64,000 nt of DNA from Zygaena filipendulae (lineage: Eukaryota > Arthropoda > Insecta > Lepidoptera > Zygaenidae). Shown in pieces: positions 12,924 through 25,100 of this stretch (positions are counted from its first letter, which is position 1; every line of letters begins with the position of its first letter). The notes under the pieces were generated by a model. The model was not told where the DNA came from and ran no database searches. It was given only the letters and a program-made list of their open reading frames with translations. The DNA lies in contig OU015674.1 of NCBI GenBank assembly GCA_907165275.2, positions 992,001-1,056,000 on the forward strand, read 5' to 3'. Position numbers and translations under genes: made by a program.

Positions 12924-13123
12924 CCACTTCACAACACACAGATCTACTTGATCACACACTAAGCTATAAGCTACATATATATTATACTATAGATATATAT
13001 ATACACACCCAGTCTGGAAAATGGAACCCTGTGTTCATCACACAAAGTCCATCCCACCGGGAATCGAACCCGGAACCTCTTGATTAGCGGGCAGGCATGG
13101 TGACCATTGCGCCAATCGGTCGT
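12856..13123 (-). mobile_element. tRNA-derived SINE (family 1), reverse copy with (AAT)n tail
   Basis: On the minus strand the order is a tRNA-like head with A and B boxes (about 13123-13045), then the family body, then an (ATT)n tail seen on the plus strand as (AAT)n at about 12858-12922. It is homologous to 6482-6773. Confidence 0.85.
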
Positions 13124-14020
13124 TGTTATCGTCATGCATGATTGAGTGAAAATCTTCATAAAATATCACATGTCTAAAACTAAATACCTATATTAAAGGG
13201 AGTGATTTTAGGGATTTGTACTAAGGAGTATTAGTAATTTATATTTTTATTCAATCTCAAAAAGAGTTCCCGAGAGAACTCTACTTTCGTTTGGCTTCAG
13301 TTGTAATTGTTGTAACTAATTTATGTTGTTCTAAAGTAGGTATTTATCGGAACGGTAATATCTACTGTCGTCACGAAGAATTGAAGCCGACTTTCAGGCT
13401 AGTGAATTACGGCCAAACTTAGATTTTCGGTGACGGTAACGGTTACGGTCACAGTTGGCTAGTGAGTACTCGGCTTTATATGATTCAACTTGGACCTACA
13501 TAAAGTCCCTACGGAATACAGAATGTGTGTGTACAATCATGTATAGGTACAGGTCATATTGTTTGCGTACGTGTGTGCGTTGTTTTGAATAATAGAGTTA
13601 TGTTAATTAATAAAATTTGTTGTTGGAAGCATCAGGGAGTACTTGGGGGACCGAAGGCGTTTTGATAGGTACCAATCAGTCAGAGGACGTCCTCTGTCCT
13701 CATAATAACTTATGTGAAATTGTTTAAAAACTAATTAGTTTTGCAACAAATTGTAAAAAAGTTATATTATTAAAGTTTTTATTATATTATATTAGCTTAA
13801 TCGAATTAAACCGATCACCACGAAATTTTGCATACATGTTGTCAGGGGTACAGAGAAGGACATAGGGTACTTTTTATCCCGGAATCCCCAGGGGAATTCC
13901 GAAATTAACGCGGAAGAAACTACATAAAATTTTGCATACTACCTATACATAGAGTAAAGGGTAGGTACAGAAAAAAATAAAGGCTGGTATGTACTTTTGA
14001 ATACCCGCGGGATTGCCGAC

Positions 14021-14276
14021 CGCCGCACTCAGAGTCGACTTTAATGATTACTTAGTTAAGTATAGATTTTTAAAACAAAACTGCCGCAATCGGACAAGTT
14101 TAATAAATTAATGTTAATTGGCACTTAACTAATTACATCTCATTACATCTCATTAAATGCCAATTTAATGAGATGTAACTTTTAATGAGAAACTGAACGT
14201 CTCTGATTGCGGCAGTTTTGTTTTAAAAATGGATACTTAACTAAGTAATCATTAAAGTCGACTCTGAGTGCGGCCG
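14021..14276. mobile_element. Foldback MITE family B, copy 3
   Basis: The ends are CCGCCGCACTCAGAG and CTCTGAGTGCGGC. The centre is longer than in sister copies because TTACATCTCAT is repeated. CGA on both sides is a possible 3-bp target duplication. Confidence 0.85.
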
Positions 14277-15957
14277 AGTATTAACATTAAGCATGAATTA
14301 AAAAAAAATTATCGTAATGGCAATGTAGATTTTATTGTTAATAATAAATGAAGTGTTTTTAATACCACCCAATTCTGAACGCAGTTTTATTTATTTTTTG
14401 TTTTAGCGATCGCCTTCTGTGTTAAACTGTACCTACTTGATTGTTATTTTAAAGCAAATTAAAATAGTACCTATTGTAGTGTGGAAATGATTTTTTAGAA
14501 TGGTTTTAATTAGGTAAGTATTTATTAATCTTTTATAACAATAGAAATCAGGTTTTAGATTGTTTTTCCTTTTTTTTTTGTAAACGGAAATTACTAGGTA
14601 TTACGTAAAAACTTACAAAGTGAAAAAGATTTATATTAAAGTTTAGAAAATTGCACGTCCACTATCGTCTAGCGCCTGAATTAAATTCAGATCTCATAAT
14701 ATTAGAGAAAAACGACTTATAGAAAACTAGACTTATTTTTTAATTAAAATATTATAAAAAAAAATATAACTGACATTTTAGTTTATCCGGAGCTCTGATT
14801 ACTAAATGTAATTTTAAGTATGCGCATCAATCAAGGAAGTTGTCTAAAAACTTGCATCCCAAAAAAATCCCACTGATACAAAATATATGTATAAGTACCT
14901 ATCCTTAAGAACCACGGTCATTTATATATATATACCTAAGCATTGTCCCCACTCACCAACAGAAAAATGTGGTTTGATATGTTTGTTACTTTGTGGTGAG
15001 CTTCAAATACAATAAACTATACTGAACCAAAATCAATGGAGAATAATGTGTTAAAGTAATTTATAAACGAACATTTCTGTGGTTTTCACCTGTGTTCTGA
15101 GTCTTAACATCAGATGAAAGCCACAAAGAAGTCGATGTTTTATTACTATACGGCTATACGGGCTGATTTTTCGATCGACAGATAAACAAACAATTTGCTT
15201 TTTCATCCAATACTGTATACAAAATTTGTTTTATGAACTTATTCCCTTGTTAGAAGGTTGAAATATTGGTTGTTATAGCAGAAAAAAGAATTAGGTACTT
15301 TTAATCAATCAGTTTCAACTCATATTGCATTTCTATTCTGTTTGTTAGTGGGGACGTGTTTTGTGTATTCCTCTTTAGCAGGTTCTCCAAAGTTTGCTTT
15401 GGCTGACTGTGGTCATAGTTTTGATTCATTCATAAATTAGAAACGATGCCCTTTCGTTCTTACGATTGGATACACAATCGATGCTCTTGCATGAATCGTG
15501 TATCAAAACAATCGATATGCACCGTAAAAAAATCGATTAGCGCACCAAAAATACGATGAGATGGGAAGACGCGTTGATGAAAAACGTTGACGTCTATCCT
15601 GCGATAGTTGTAGCGATTCTTATTTTAATGCTCAGTTACGATCAAAAGATTCTCGGCAAATCGAATTCGAATTATGAATAAAAATAATTACGAATAACTT
15701 ATCTACTGTTTTTTTTTTTAATCACAGCATTAGAATATTGACTTTGATTTTAAACGAAACGCACTCCGCCATTACGAAATAAACAGTCAAATATATATAT
15801 TTTTTAAATTTTAAAATTCGATTTCGATTTTAGCACGTACCTACCTACCTATATCATTCCGAGAATTTGAGATTTATCGTGAGATAGATGGAATCGCTCA
15901 CAATGTCATGTGTCAGTTTTAATAAAAAATATCTTTTTTGAATATTTTTTTTTTCAG

Positions 15958-16113
15958 GACGAATTCCATCCGTTCATAGAGGCACTTATGCCTTTCGTAA
16001 AGTCCTTTTCGTACACGTGGTTCAATTTGCAAGCGGCGAAACGGAAATACTACAAAAAGCATGAGAAGCGGATGAGTCTTGAGGAGGAGCGGCACACCAA
16101 GTACGAGTTGCAG
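15958..16113 (+). CDS. NFI: NFI exon: N-terminal part of DNA-binding domain
   Basis: 52 codons in phase 0/0, from [13 protein letters not shown] to the KYELQ end. The acceptor is TTTTTTTTCAG and the donor GTAAAC. The Asp-Glu-Phe-His start matches the first residues of vertebrate NFI exon 2, so a short upstream exon must supply the Met. Confidence 0.93.
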
Positions 16114-19100
16114 GTAAACCATGAGATTCTTGAAATTAATTTGAGAATTACTTATCGAATTGATGATTTATGTCTATTAACGATCGAATAGGGAATGATT
16201 TACCAAAATCGGTTTTATATACAATCTGGACTGTGAACTTTCGGATACATAAGGTCCTATTCCCGAAACGCCGGTATAAGTAAGGTCACTTCCCTCCAAG
16301 TCAACTTCTTTGCAGGCTCAGAGACACTCAATATATTTTATATTATTAGTAAAATTAGCATCGAAATAGAAATTGTATCACGTATTTTGATGAAAACTTT
16401 ATAGTTATTTCTCTATGTATTCTTATTATCGTGGTAACAATAAATAATATTTGATTTGATTTGATTTGAAAAAAAGCTTCTATTGAGAATCTCCTCAACT
16501 TGCAATAGGCTGTTTGACTATTTTTTATTTTTAGCTCTCTTCTGTAGATTGATAAAAAATATTAGACACGTATTTTCTTCTTTTTTTCTACGTAAGCGAA
16601 AAATCACGGAGATACGTGGAGTCGAAATGTCGCGTGACGTCACAATCACGCAGTTTTTACCTGCACACGACGTTACGAGCCCCTACTTCCAAACTTTAAT
16701 GCGCTTTATCCAAGTAAATTTTCATTAATTTAGAAAAACAAAATATACGAGTCTATTATTTTTTAATTATCTAACCGACGGACTAAATAGTAAATAGAAT
16801 TTAGAAAAAATATCTAGTCAAATAGTCCACTCAGCGCTACCCTCACCAATGGGGATGTGGACTACTTTTGAAAATCAAAATTCTAATTAGTCCGTCAGTT
16901 AGAAAATAAAAAACAATAGACACGTATTTTTTGCTTTTTCAAATAAATTAAAATATACAGAGATAAAACGCATTAAAGTTTAGGGTGAGGGGGTCGTGAC
17001 GTCACTAACCGCTAAAACCGCCATACAAACTGTCAGAATAGTGACGTCACGCGAAATTTCAACTCAATATATCGCCGTTATTTTTTGATTACGTATAAAA
17101 AAAGAAAAAATACGTGTCCAATATTTTTTAATAATCTACAAGACGGAATAAAAAATAAAAATTAGTCAACATGCCCATTGATTAGACTTATGATCTCTAT
17201 CTACTACGAGCACATACCACGTCTTTCAGTACCTTATATCATCTCTAATCGAAACAATTTCTCGAATATTCCAGAACGAGAAAGCGGAGGTGAAACAAAA
17301 ATGGGCGTCTCGCCTGCTAGGGAAACTGCGGAAGGATATCACACAGGACTGCCGCGAGGACTTCGTGTTAAGCATCACGGGCAAGAGGCCGGCGGTCTGC
17401 GTGCTCTCCAACCCTGACCAGAAAGGGAAGATGAGGAGGATAGACTGCCTCCGTCAAGCTGATAAGGTACCGGTAGAACTGACCAAAGACGTTATAAGAG
17501 AACTAGTTGTGCCCCGCGGTTTCAGCCGTGTTGATTTCAGAGTTCCCGCGGGAATTCCGGGATAAAAATCGCTCTATGTGTTAATCTGATGTATAAGCTA
17601 TATTATTGTAAAGTTTCATTTAAATCCATCCAGTAGTTATTGCGTGAAAGAGTAACAAACATCCATCCATCCATACATACAAATTTTCGCGTTTATAATA
17701 TTAGTATAGGATAGACGAATAATACAAACTTTTACTATGCAATTCACGTCAACTAATTTATACTAGATGTTGCCCGCGGTTTCACATGCGTTAATTTCGG
17801 AGCTCCCGCGGTAATTCCGGAGTGAACAGTATCCTATGTCGCTCAGGAACACTGTGGTTTCCTAAAAGAGAAAGATTTTTTAAATCGGTTGAGTGGTTTT
17901 TGAGTTTATCCATTACAAACTCACAAACAATTAAACTTTCTCTTTATAATTATGACAATGTTCACCACGATTTCACTTGCGTTAATTTCGAAAATAATTT
18001 TCATGGACTTTCGCATTACTGCTGCATTTAGCAAGTTTCAATGTAAAATTAATTAGATCAATGTATTTTCTATTAAAAAGCTTCGTTGTACGGTTTGAAA
18101 TTGCCAGCCACGGTAGGTAATATAGCTTGCAAGAACTTTCTCGGAGCTCTTGGAGGAAACCGAAAAATCAGCTCGAAATGTCATATATCTTCTTGAGCAC
18201 ATAAAAAACAGCCTCTGTGAAAATTATTGTCCAATACAGCACCTTATAACACAACAAAATTAATTTTTAAACATTTTTAATCGACATGAAAATAAATAAC
18301 CGAACCGCCATCGTTATTCCCGCCAAAAAACTCCCACTTTTGTATTTATCTATAGACTATACATATAAAATGCTTTGTCCTGAATGACTGATGGATCAAC
18401 GCACACAGCCTAAACCGCTGATCGTAGAGACCTGAAACTTGGAGTGTGTCTTCTTTGTATGACGTGCCTTTCGATAAGAAAGGATTTTCGAAAATTCGAC
18501 CCCTAAGGGGACGAAAAGTGGGTTGCAAAGTTTGTATGAAACAATTCCGCGGGAACTTCGAAATTATCGCGGGTGAAACCGCGCGGGACGGCTAGTAATC
18601 TATATAATAAAAATGAATCGCCAAATGTGTTGTTAAGCGCATAACTTCCAAACGACTGCACCAAATTGGATAATTGTTTTTTTTTTGTGTTCGTTATTGT
18701 CAGGACAAGGTTTATACAAAAGAAGTTTGGAGTTCCTGCGGGAATTCCAAAACTCATGCGGATGAATCTCCAAAACGGTTGGACCAATATTGACGGAACT
18801 TTCATTGCTAATTAGCTGGTGTTATAAGGAATACATTAGGCTACTTTAGAGTTCTTGCGGGAATTCCGCAACTCATGCGTGTGAAACCGCGGGGCACAGC
18901 TAGTAGTATATAAGGCCTCAGTCTCTCTTTTTTGCACTCAAAAACGCGTCTCCAACTTCCAGGTGTGGCGGCTGGACCTGGTGATGGTGATACTGTTCAA
19001 AGCGATCCCCCTGGAGAGCACGGACGGGGAGCGGCTGGAGAAGCACCCGGAGTGCACCCAGCCGGGCCTCTGCGTCAACCCGTACCACATCAACGTGTCC

Positions 19101-22100
19101 GTGCGCGAGCTGGACCTGTACCTCGCCAACTTCATCAACAGCTACGGTGAGTGATGGCGTCGGGGTCTTGAAAAGAACGCCGCCCCCGCAAGCCTCGGCT
19201 CGAAACTTGCAATTCACGTAAAGTTGGTTACTGTCATGATGTTTATCGATATGATTTTTTGGGTCCCTAGTCAACGATCGATACGATAACGTTGCATTGT
19301 CAAAACGTTGCCGAGACTGCCGGCCCTGGAGGTCGATTTTTGAATCGCTCGAATATCTTAAGTGAAATCAATTCACATGTGAAATTCAATTCACCGAATC
19401 CCATTTTGTCATATTTTTGAATCATTCGAATACGGTGTTGCTGTTTTCTGAAACTCCATTAGATTTGTTTCATTTGACGCAAAATATTTATAAAATGGAA
19501 GGTAACTTTCATAGATTTTCATAAAACGGTACTTAATCGTACTTAAAACGAAACGTTCTTGATGTTGTCAAACTATCAATCAGTGAAAATGACATTATGC
19601 CACTAAACGTCAAACTTTCGATCGATGAATTCAAATAAGAGTGGTCCGACCCACTCGTTGCAGAATTCACGTGCAATGAAATTTCAAAAATACAATTTCA
19701 CGCATTCGCATGCGAATCTTGCGATTCCGTGTGTGAATAGCAACTCGAGCGATTCAAAAATCGACCCCCTGGGGTTGTGTCACGCGTTATGTCAACACAA
19801 ATGTGGATATGTTTCAGATATATTGAGCGGATCCTTATCACCGCACACACCTAGGGACAAAGAGAACGAACACGACGCTAAGAGCAAAGGTAACCGGCAC
19901 GTTTCTCGTGTCGTGTCGTGTCGTGTCGTGAACGTGTCGTGGTGTTTGAAACAGTTTTGTTGCGATGCGAAACTATTTTCAATGGAAGTCAATTAAGTAT
20001 TAATTGGATACAACAAAACTGTAGCAAACGAACACGCTTTGTGTTTTTTCGTAAATCGTATCGCACGAAATCATTAATGTTTTTTTTTTGTCCATTTTGC
20101 TATGTTTTTCGATATTTATTTTCATACAGTCAGTTTCTCATTGAAAAGAAAGAAAGAGGTTCTCAGTAGGTACTCATTATAACAACTGATTTTAACACCA
20201 GCAGTCATCCTCTGTTATAAACTGAGTCAGCGTAATTTTTTGGTATTTCTTCAGGAATTCTTCATGTTTTTTGTCTTGGCAGCTCTAATCTGTGGCCAAA
20301 TTATATACAAAATTGGTTTAACATTTTAAGCAAGCATTGGTTTTGTATGCTTAGCACCTTATTACGTCACTCAATTTAGTTTAGTTTTTAAATGAAAAAA
20401 TCATGCAATTGGTGGTACTTAGGGGTAAGATTTGCGGGTTCGACTATCGTCTATTTATCTGTCCACCATATTATATACCAGAAAGATATTGTTCTATTAG
20501 AACTCTTTACACATAACCTTTATGAGAACAAAATTCTTAAGCATAAGAAGAAAAAATAATGGTAAAAGCTGGTACCCATTCATTCAGAAACCGACTGTTC
20601 GTAACTATAATTATAATGTTGACAAAAAAAAAATTCCTAGCATCAGCTCGCACTCACCCCTACTATATATATGCTTCTGTGGAATTGTAAATCGTATGTG
20701 TTGTTTGTACTCACTCTTGTTTCTCTTTGATGTTATCGTAGATCCGTGTTCTTTCTCTTTCACTCTCTTTGTTACACTCCTTTAGTGTGCGCGTCTCCTA
20801 CTACAATAATAATGTAGCGAGCGCATCGCATCGGACGACATTGTCGGTTCGTATCGAAAATATCGGGAGTCAACCCTCCGTTTGTCAACCCACTAAGAAT
20901 AAGTGCCTGCGCACACTATGCGACTCGTCGTTGCGTCTTGTCGCAACAACTTGTCGTCGACGCAAGCGACAGCGACATCTCAAGTAATGAGCGCGCTCCG
21001 ACTCGCCTAGCTTGTCGTTGCGACTCTGCGACTCTGAAGCCAAGCGTGCGGAGCTTTGAACAAAATATATGAACATTGTAGGCCGCAGCCTGTCGTCGCG
21101 TCTAGTCGTCGAGCTGTCGCTGCCGCGTGTCGCATAGTCTGGCTCTAAAACTTACAAGAAATTTCAGTGATTGTTTCTATCACGCATTTGGAAGTTAAAA
21201 AATTAAATAAAGCAGTAAGTAGGTAATATTGAAATTAGTTTGAAATGCGACCTAAGACTTTATTTTCGACTTTGCAGCAACGTTCCTCGCACATTTTTAG
21301 GACTTGCAAGTTTATTTTATTTATTTATTTATTTATTTAACAATTAATGCACACAGGACAACAAAAAAAGAAAAAAAAGTAGATACTTCCATTTGCAATG
21401 TTCAGCAATTTTGTTGTAATTTGCTTGCTTAGTGGGAAGGAAGTGGATCGTGCTGATTCCGCACAAATTTACAAAAAAAAAACTACCAAAAATTGTAAAG
21501 TGAAATTTTGCTCGCTTACCTATATAACTTCTTTGCGTGCACGATGCGATGCGTCCGATATTATTTTAATAGTAGACGGGTGCCTTTATGTACACAATGT
21601 CATCATCGATGCTCTTTTAAAGTTTCGCCAAGTATTACCCTTATATTATGTAAAAAAATACGTAAAATAAACGAATTCTTATTTAAGATCCAGTATTTTT
21701 CGTGATTTCTGGAGATGAGGCACAAATGAGGTTTAAAAACGATAATGATGCACCAAATACGTATATAAAGATAGTATATAAATATAATACAATACAATAA
21801 TAATTTTTTATAAAAAAGAAAACGACGCGACGTAAGTTTGAAAAATCGAAGTGACCGCCGCACTCAGAGTCGACTTTAATGATTACTTAGTTAAGTATAG
21901 ATTTTTAAAACAAAACTGCCGCAATCAGACAAGTTTAATAAATTAATGTTAATTAGCATTTAACTAATTAAGTTACATCTCATTAAATGCCAATTAACAT
22001 TAATTTACTGAACGTCTCTGATTGCGGCAGTTTTGTTTTAAAAATCTACACTTAACTAAGTAATCATTAAAGTCGACTCTAAGTGCGGCGATGAGACTAG

Positions 22101-25100
22101 TAAAATTTATAAGAGCATTGAAAGAAAAATATTTAACTTAGTTTTTAAAGTTTTATCATGTTTGTTGGCTTGTGTAAACAATATTTTACTATTGTAATGT
22201 AATTTTTATGGCAATTATGTACCTTTTGGAATAATAATATGTTCGATTATTTGAAATCATTATCATAAAATTCGATCTTTATACTTAGATTTTCATGGCA
22301 CAAAGTCATATACAAACAAAAAGAAATTAATTTTAAAGTACTAACGGATAGTTTTTGCTATGTGGACTGTGATTTCCAAGCGATAAAATCCAGAAATAGC
22401 AGTTTTGAAAAATTAGTACTAGGTACAGCTATGTTTTGAATACCTACCTAATTTATGTTTTTAATTTATGAATTTTTAATCGTCAAGTTTCGGCAGCACA
22501 GTACTGATTGATAATATTTTTTTTTTGCTCTGTTTTTACGTAAAAAAGAAATCTGTTCTTTAATAATATCTACAATTAGTTTAGAATGTAGCCATTCGAT
22601 TAAGTTTTTCATATTTGAAGAGTCTTGTTAATGAGTGGTAACAGTAGGTACTTACTACCTACCTACCAGGAAATACTTTCTAGGTAGGTATTTATCTATA
22701 TTTTTACATAATTGTACCTATATTCATTCCCGAATAAATTAGCTGTTTATAATGGGCATGTGGACTAATTTTTATTTTTTAGTCCGTCTTGTAGATTATT
22801 AAAAAATATTGGACACGTATTTTTTCTTTTTTTACGTACCTAACCAAAAAATAACGGCGATATATTGAGTTGAAATTTCGCGTGACGTCACTATTCTGAG
22901 TTTGTATGGCGGTTTTAGCGGTTAGTGACGTCACGACCCCCTCATCCTAAAATTTAATGCGCTTTATCTTTGTATATTTTAATTTATTTAAAAAAGCAAA
23001 AAATACGTGTCTATTGTTTTTTTTATTTTCTAACTGACGGACTAATTAGAATTTTGATTTTCAAAAGTAGTCCACATCCCTAATAGGGACTATAACCGAG
23101 TTATTTCAAAAAATTAATTTCTTTTTGTACCAAGACAATGTAACAGTAGTAATTGTGGTTGTATACTGCGTGTATCTACATATTTGAGTCTTTCATTTAC
23201 CATCAATTTCTATACATTACACATAGCATAAGAAAGATTTACTCGAGGATATTTGACGAGCTATTCAACTAAGCCAAGGCGTTAAGCAAGTCCAACGGAA
23301 AAATAAATTGTATTCATATTTACGAGTAAACATTTTCGAATTATTTATTCAGTTTAAGGAAGCTTTATATCGAAGCAAAGGCATAAAAATAAATATGGGC
23401 GTCGAAGTATAAAGGTACCAGTTCTTTTTATTTTTTGTGTTAAAATTTTGTTTATTTATAAGAAGTTTTGTAAAGTTGGTGAAAAAATTGCGTCCGCGAT
23501 TTTAATTGATTTAATTATTAATAAATGTTCAATTTTCTACAATTTCCTCTATTTATACATATAAAATACTTTGTCCTGAATGACTGATGGATCAACACAC
23601 ATCCTAAACCGGTGATCGTAGAGACCTGAAACTTGGAGGGGGTATTCTTCGAATTTTTAAAAAATTCAACCTCTAACGGCCGCACTCAGAGTCGACTTTA
23701 ATGATTACTCAGTTAAGTATAGATTTTTAAAACAAAACTGCCGCAATCAGACAAGTTTAATTAATTAATGTTTATTGGCATTTAACTAATTAAGTTACAT
23801 CTCATTAAATGCCAATTAACATTAATTTACTGAACATCTCTGATTACGGCAATTTTGTTTTAAAAATCCATACTTAACTAAGTAATCATTAAAGTAGACT
23901 CTGAGTGCGGCCGTAAGGGTATGAAAAGTTTGTATGGAACAATTCCGCGGGAACTTCGAAATTACTGCGGGTGAAACCGCGCGGGACAGCTAGTCTTATC
24001 TACAATAATACCAATATAAAAATCTATGTAACAGCAAGTAGAAGGGTGTGTGTGCACTCAAACTTTTATAATACTTTTTTTCACATCAAGCTTTTCAGAA
24101 TTTCAATTTCAAATGTCTGATAAAAAAATTGTGCTAGTTTTTGAATATTTTTCTAATCCTTACTATCAATTGACTATTCTAGATATCGAATCTAGTATTA
24201 GCTCCATACCTCCCTGCTGGTACCTTTTAGCTTGGACGCAAACTAATAAAAAAAAATAAGACAAACATATTTTTATTACAGTTACGATTTTTTAAAATTA
24301 AATTTTCTACAAGATTTAAAATTAAATAATAATTACTAGCTGTTCCCCGCGGTTTCACCCGCGTTAATTACGGAGATCCCGCGGAAATTTTGGGATGAAA
24401 AGCACCCTACAACGTGGATGCAAAATTTCATGATCGGTTGAGCCGTTAAGGTGTGAAAGCTTAACAGACAGATACACAGAGAGAAATCAATCAGAGGTTT
24501 CATTCGCCCTGGAGGGTGACCGAAAGATGTTTTGGCGACCCAATATCATTCGCATTTATAATATTAGTATGGGTAGTATAGATCGTTAATTATTTCTTTT
24601 TTTTTGTTTTAATAATATTATAGACAAGTACCTATGTTGTTCCCATTTATAGGTATTTTACACAACGCCAATAAAGGCTTCGCTTAGTGGAATGTCTCTC
24701 AAATAACTGCGTATAAAAGGTCTTAGATATGATAAAATTAGGAGCAGAATAAAAAAATGGTAAGTACCTAAGTCTGTATGGGGAAGCACAAACTTCAGCG
24801 GGCTTGTACTGCCCCTTCTCTACTTTTAACTTTGGTAAGCTTTGTGTTTTTTTTTTGTACCTGAATTAGAAAAATCGGAAAGACGATGATAATTTTTTAC
24901 CAGTTTAACCTACCCGAGTAGTTTTTTTGTTGAGTTACCAAAACCACAATTGTTATTGTTGCAAATCCACACCTTTATTAGATGACCCTCCATAGTTTGT
25001 TTCCAGAGAGTCCCAAGTGACTGTGGCGTTTTTGATGAGACCTTTTTTCGGATATAATAAAAACCAACGATCGGTTGCAGGGTACAGTCACAACCCGTAC

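Larger units (their letters stand above)
8760..15957. other. No established gene; probable NFI upstream region or first intron
   Basis: The stretch contains AT-rich sequence, dispersed-repeat fragments (about 9870-10060, 11150-11230, 11430-11590, 11790-11983, 12309-12350, 13800-13920), a SINE (12856-13123), a foldback MITE (14021-14276) and a CRE pair (10689-10743). ATCGAT cores occur around 15478-15540. Open frames at 11790-12053 and 12000-12512 are repeat-derived. Confidence 0.6.
16114..17274 (+). other. NFI intron with two opposed CRE-MITE copies
   Basis: It holds a dispersed T-rich tail with GATTTGATTTGATTTG (about 16451-16470), a degraded MITE A copy (about 16506-16842) and an inverted good copy (16852-17176). 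The CATCCC ends of the two copies face each other. No additional exon is seen. Confidence 0.8.
19147..25080 (+). other. Large NFI intron, 5.9 kb
   Basis: No exon was recognised. It contains an inverted-repeat element (19325-19772), a CGTGT run (about 19905-19932), a GTCG-rich inverted-repeat region (20897-21147), a (TTTA)n run (21311-21342), foldback MITEs (21855-22090, 23677-23913), a CRE-MITE (22754-23080) and dispersed repeats (about 23558-23997, 24336-24573). Confidence 0.8.

Noticed and set aside
25007..25080. Upstream acceptor TTCCAG extending the NFI exon at 25081
   Set aside because: In the required phase it yields TGA after four codons; the acceptor at 25080 restores the conserved frame.
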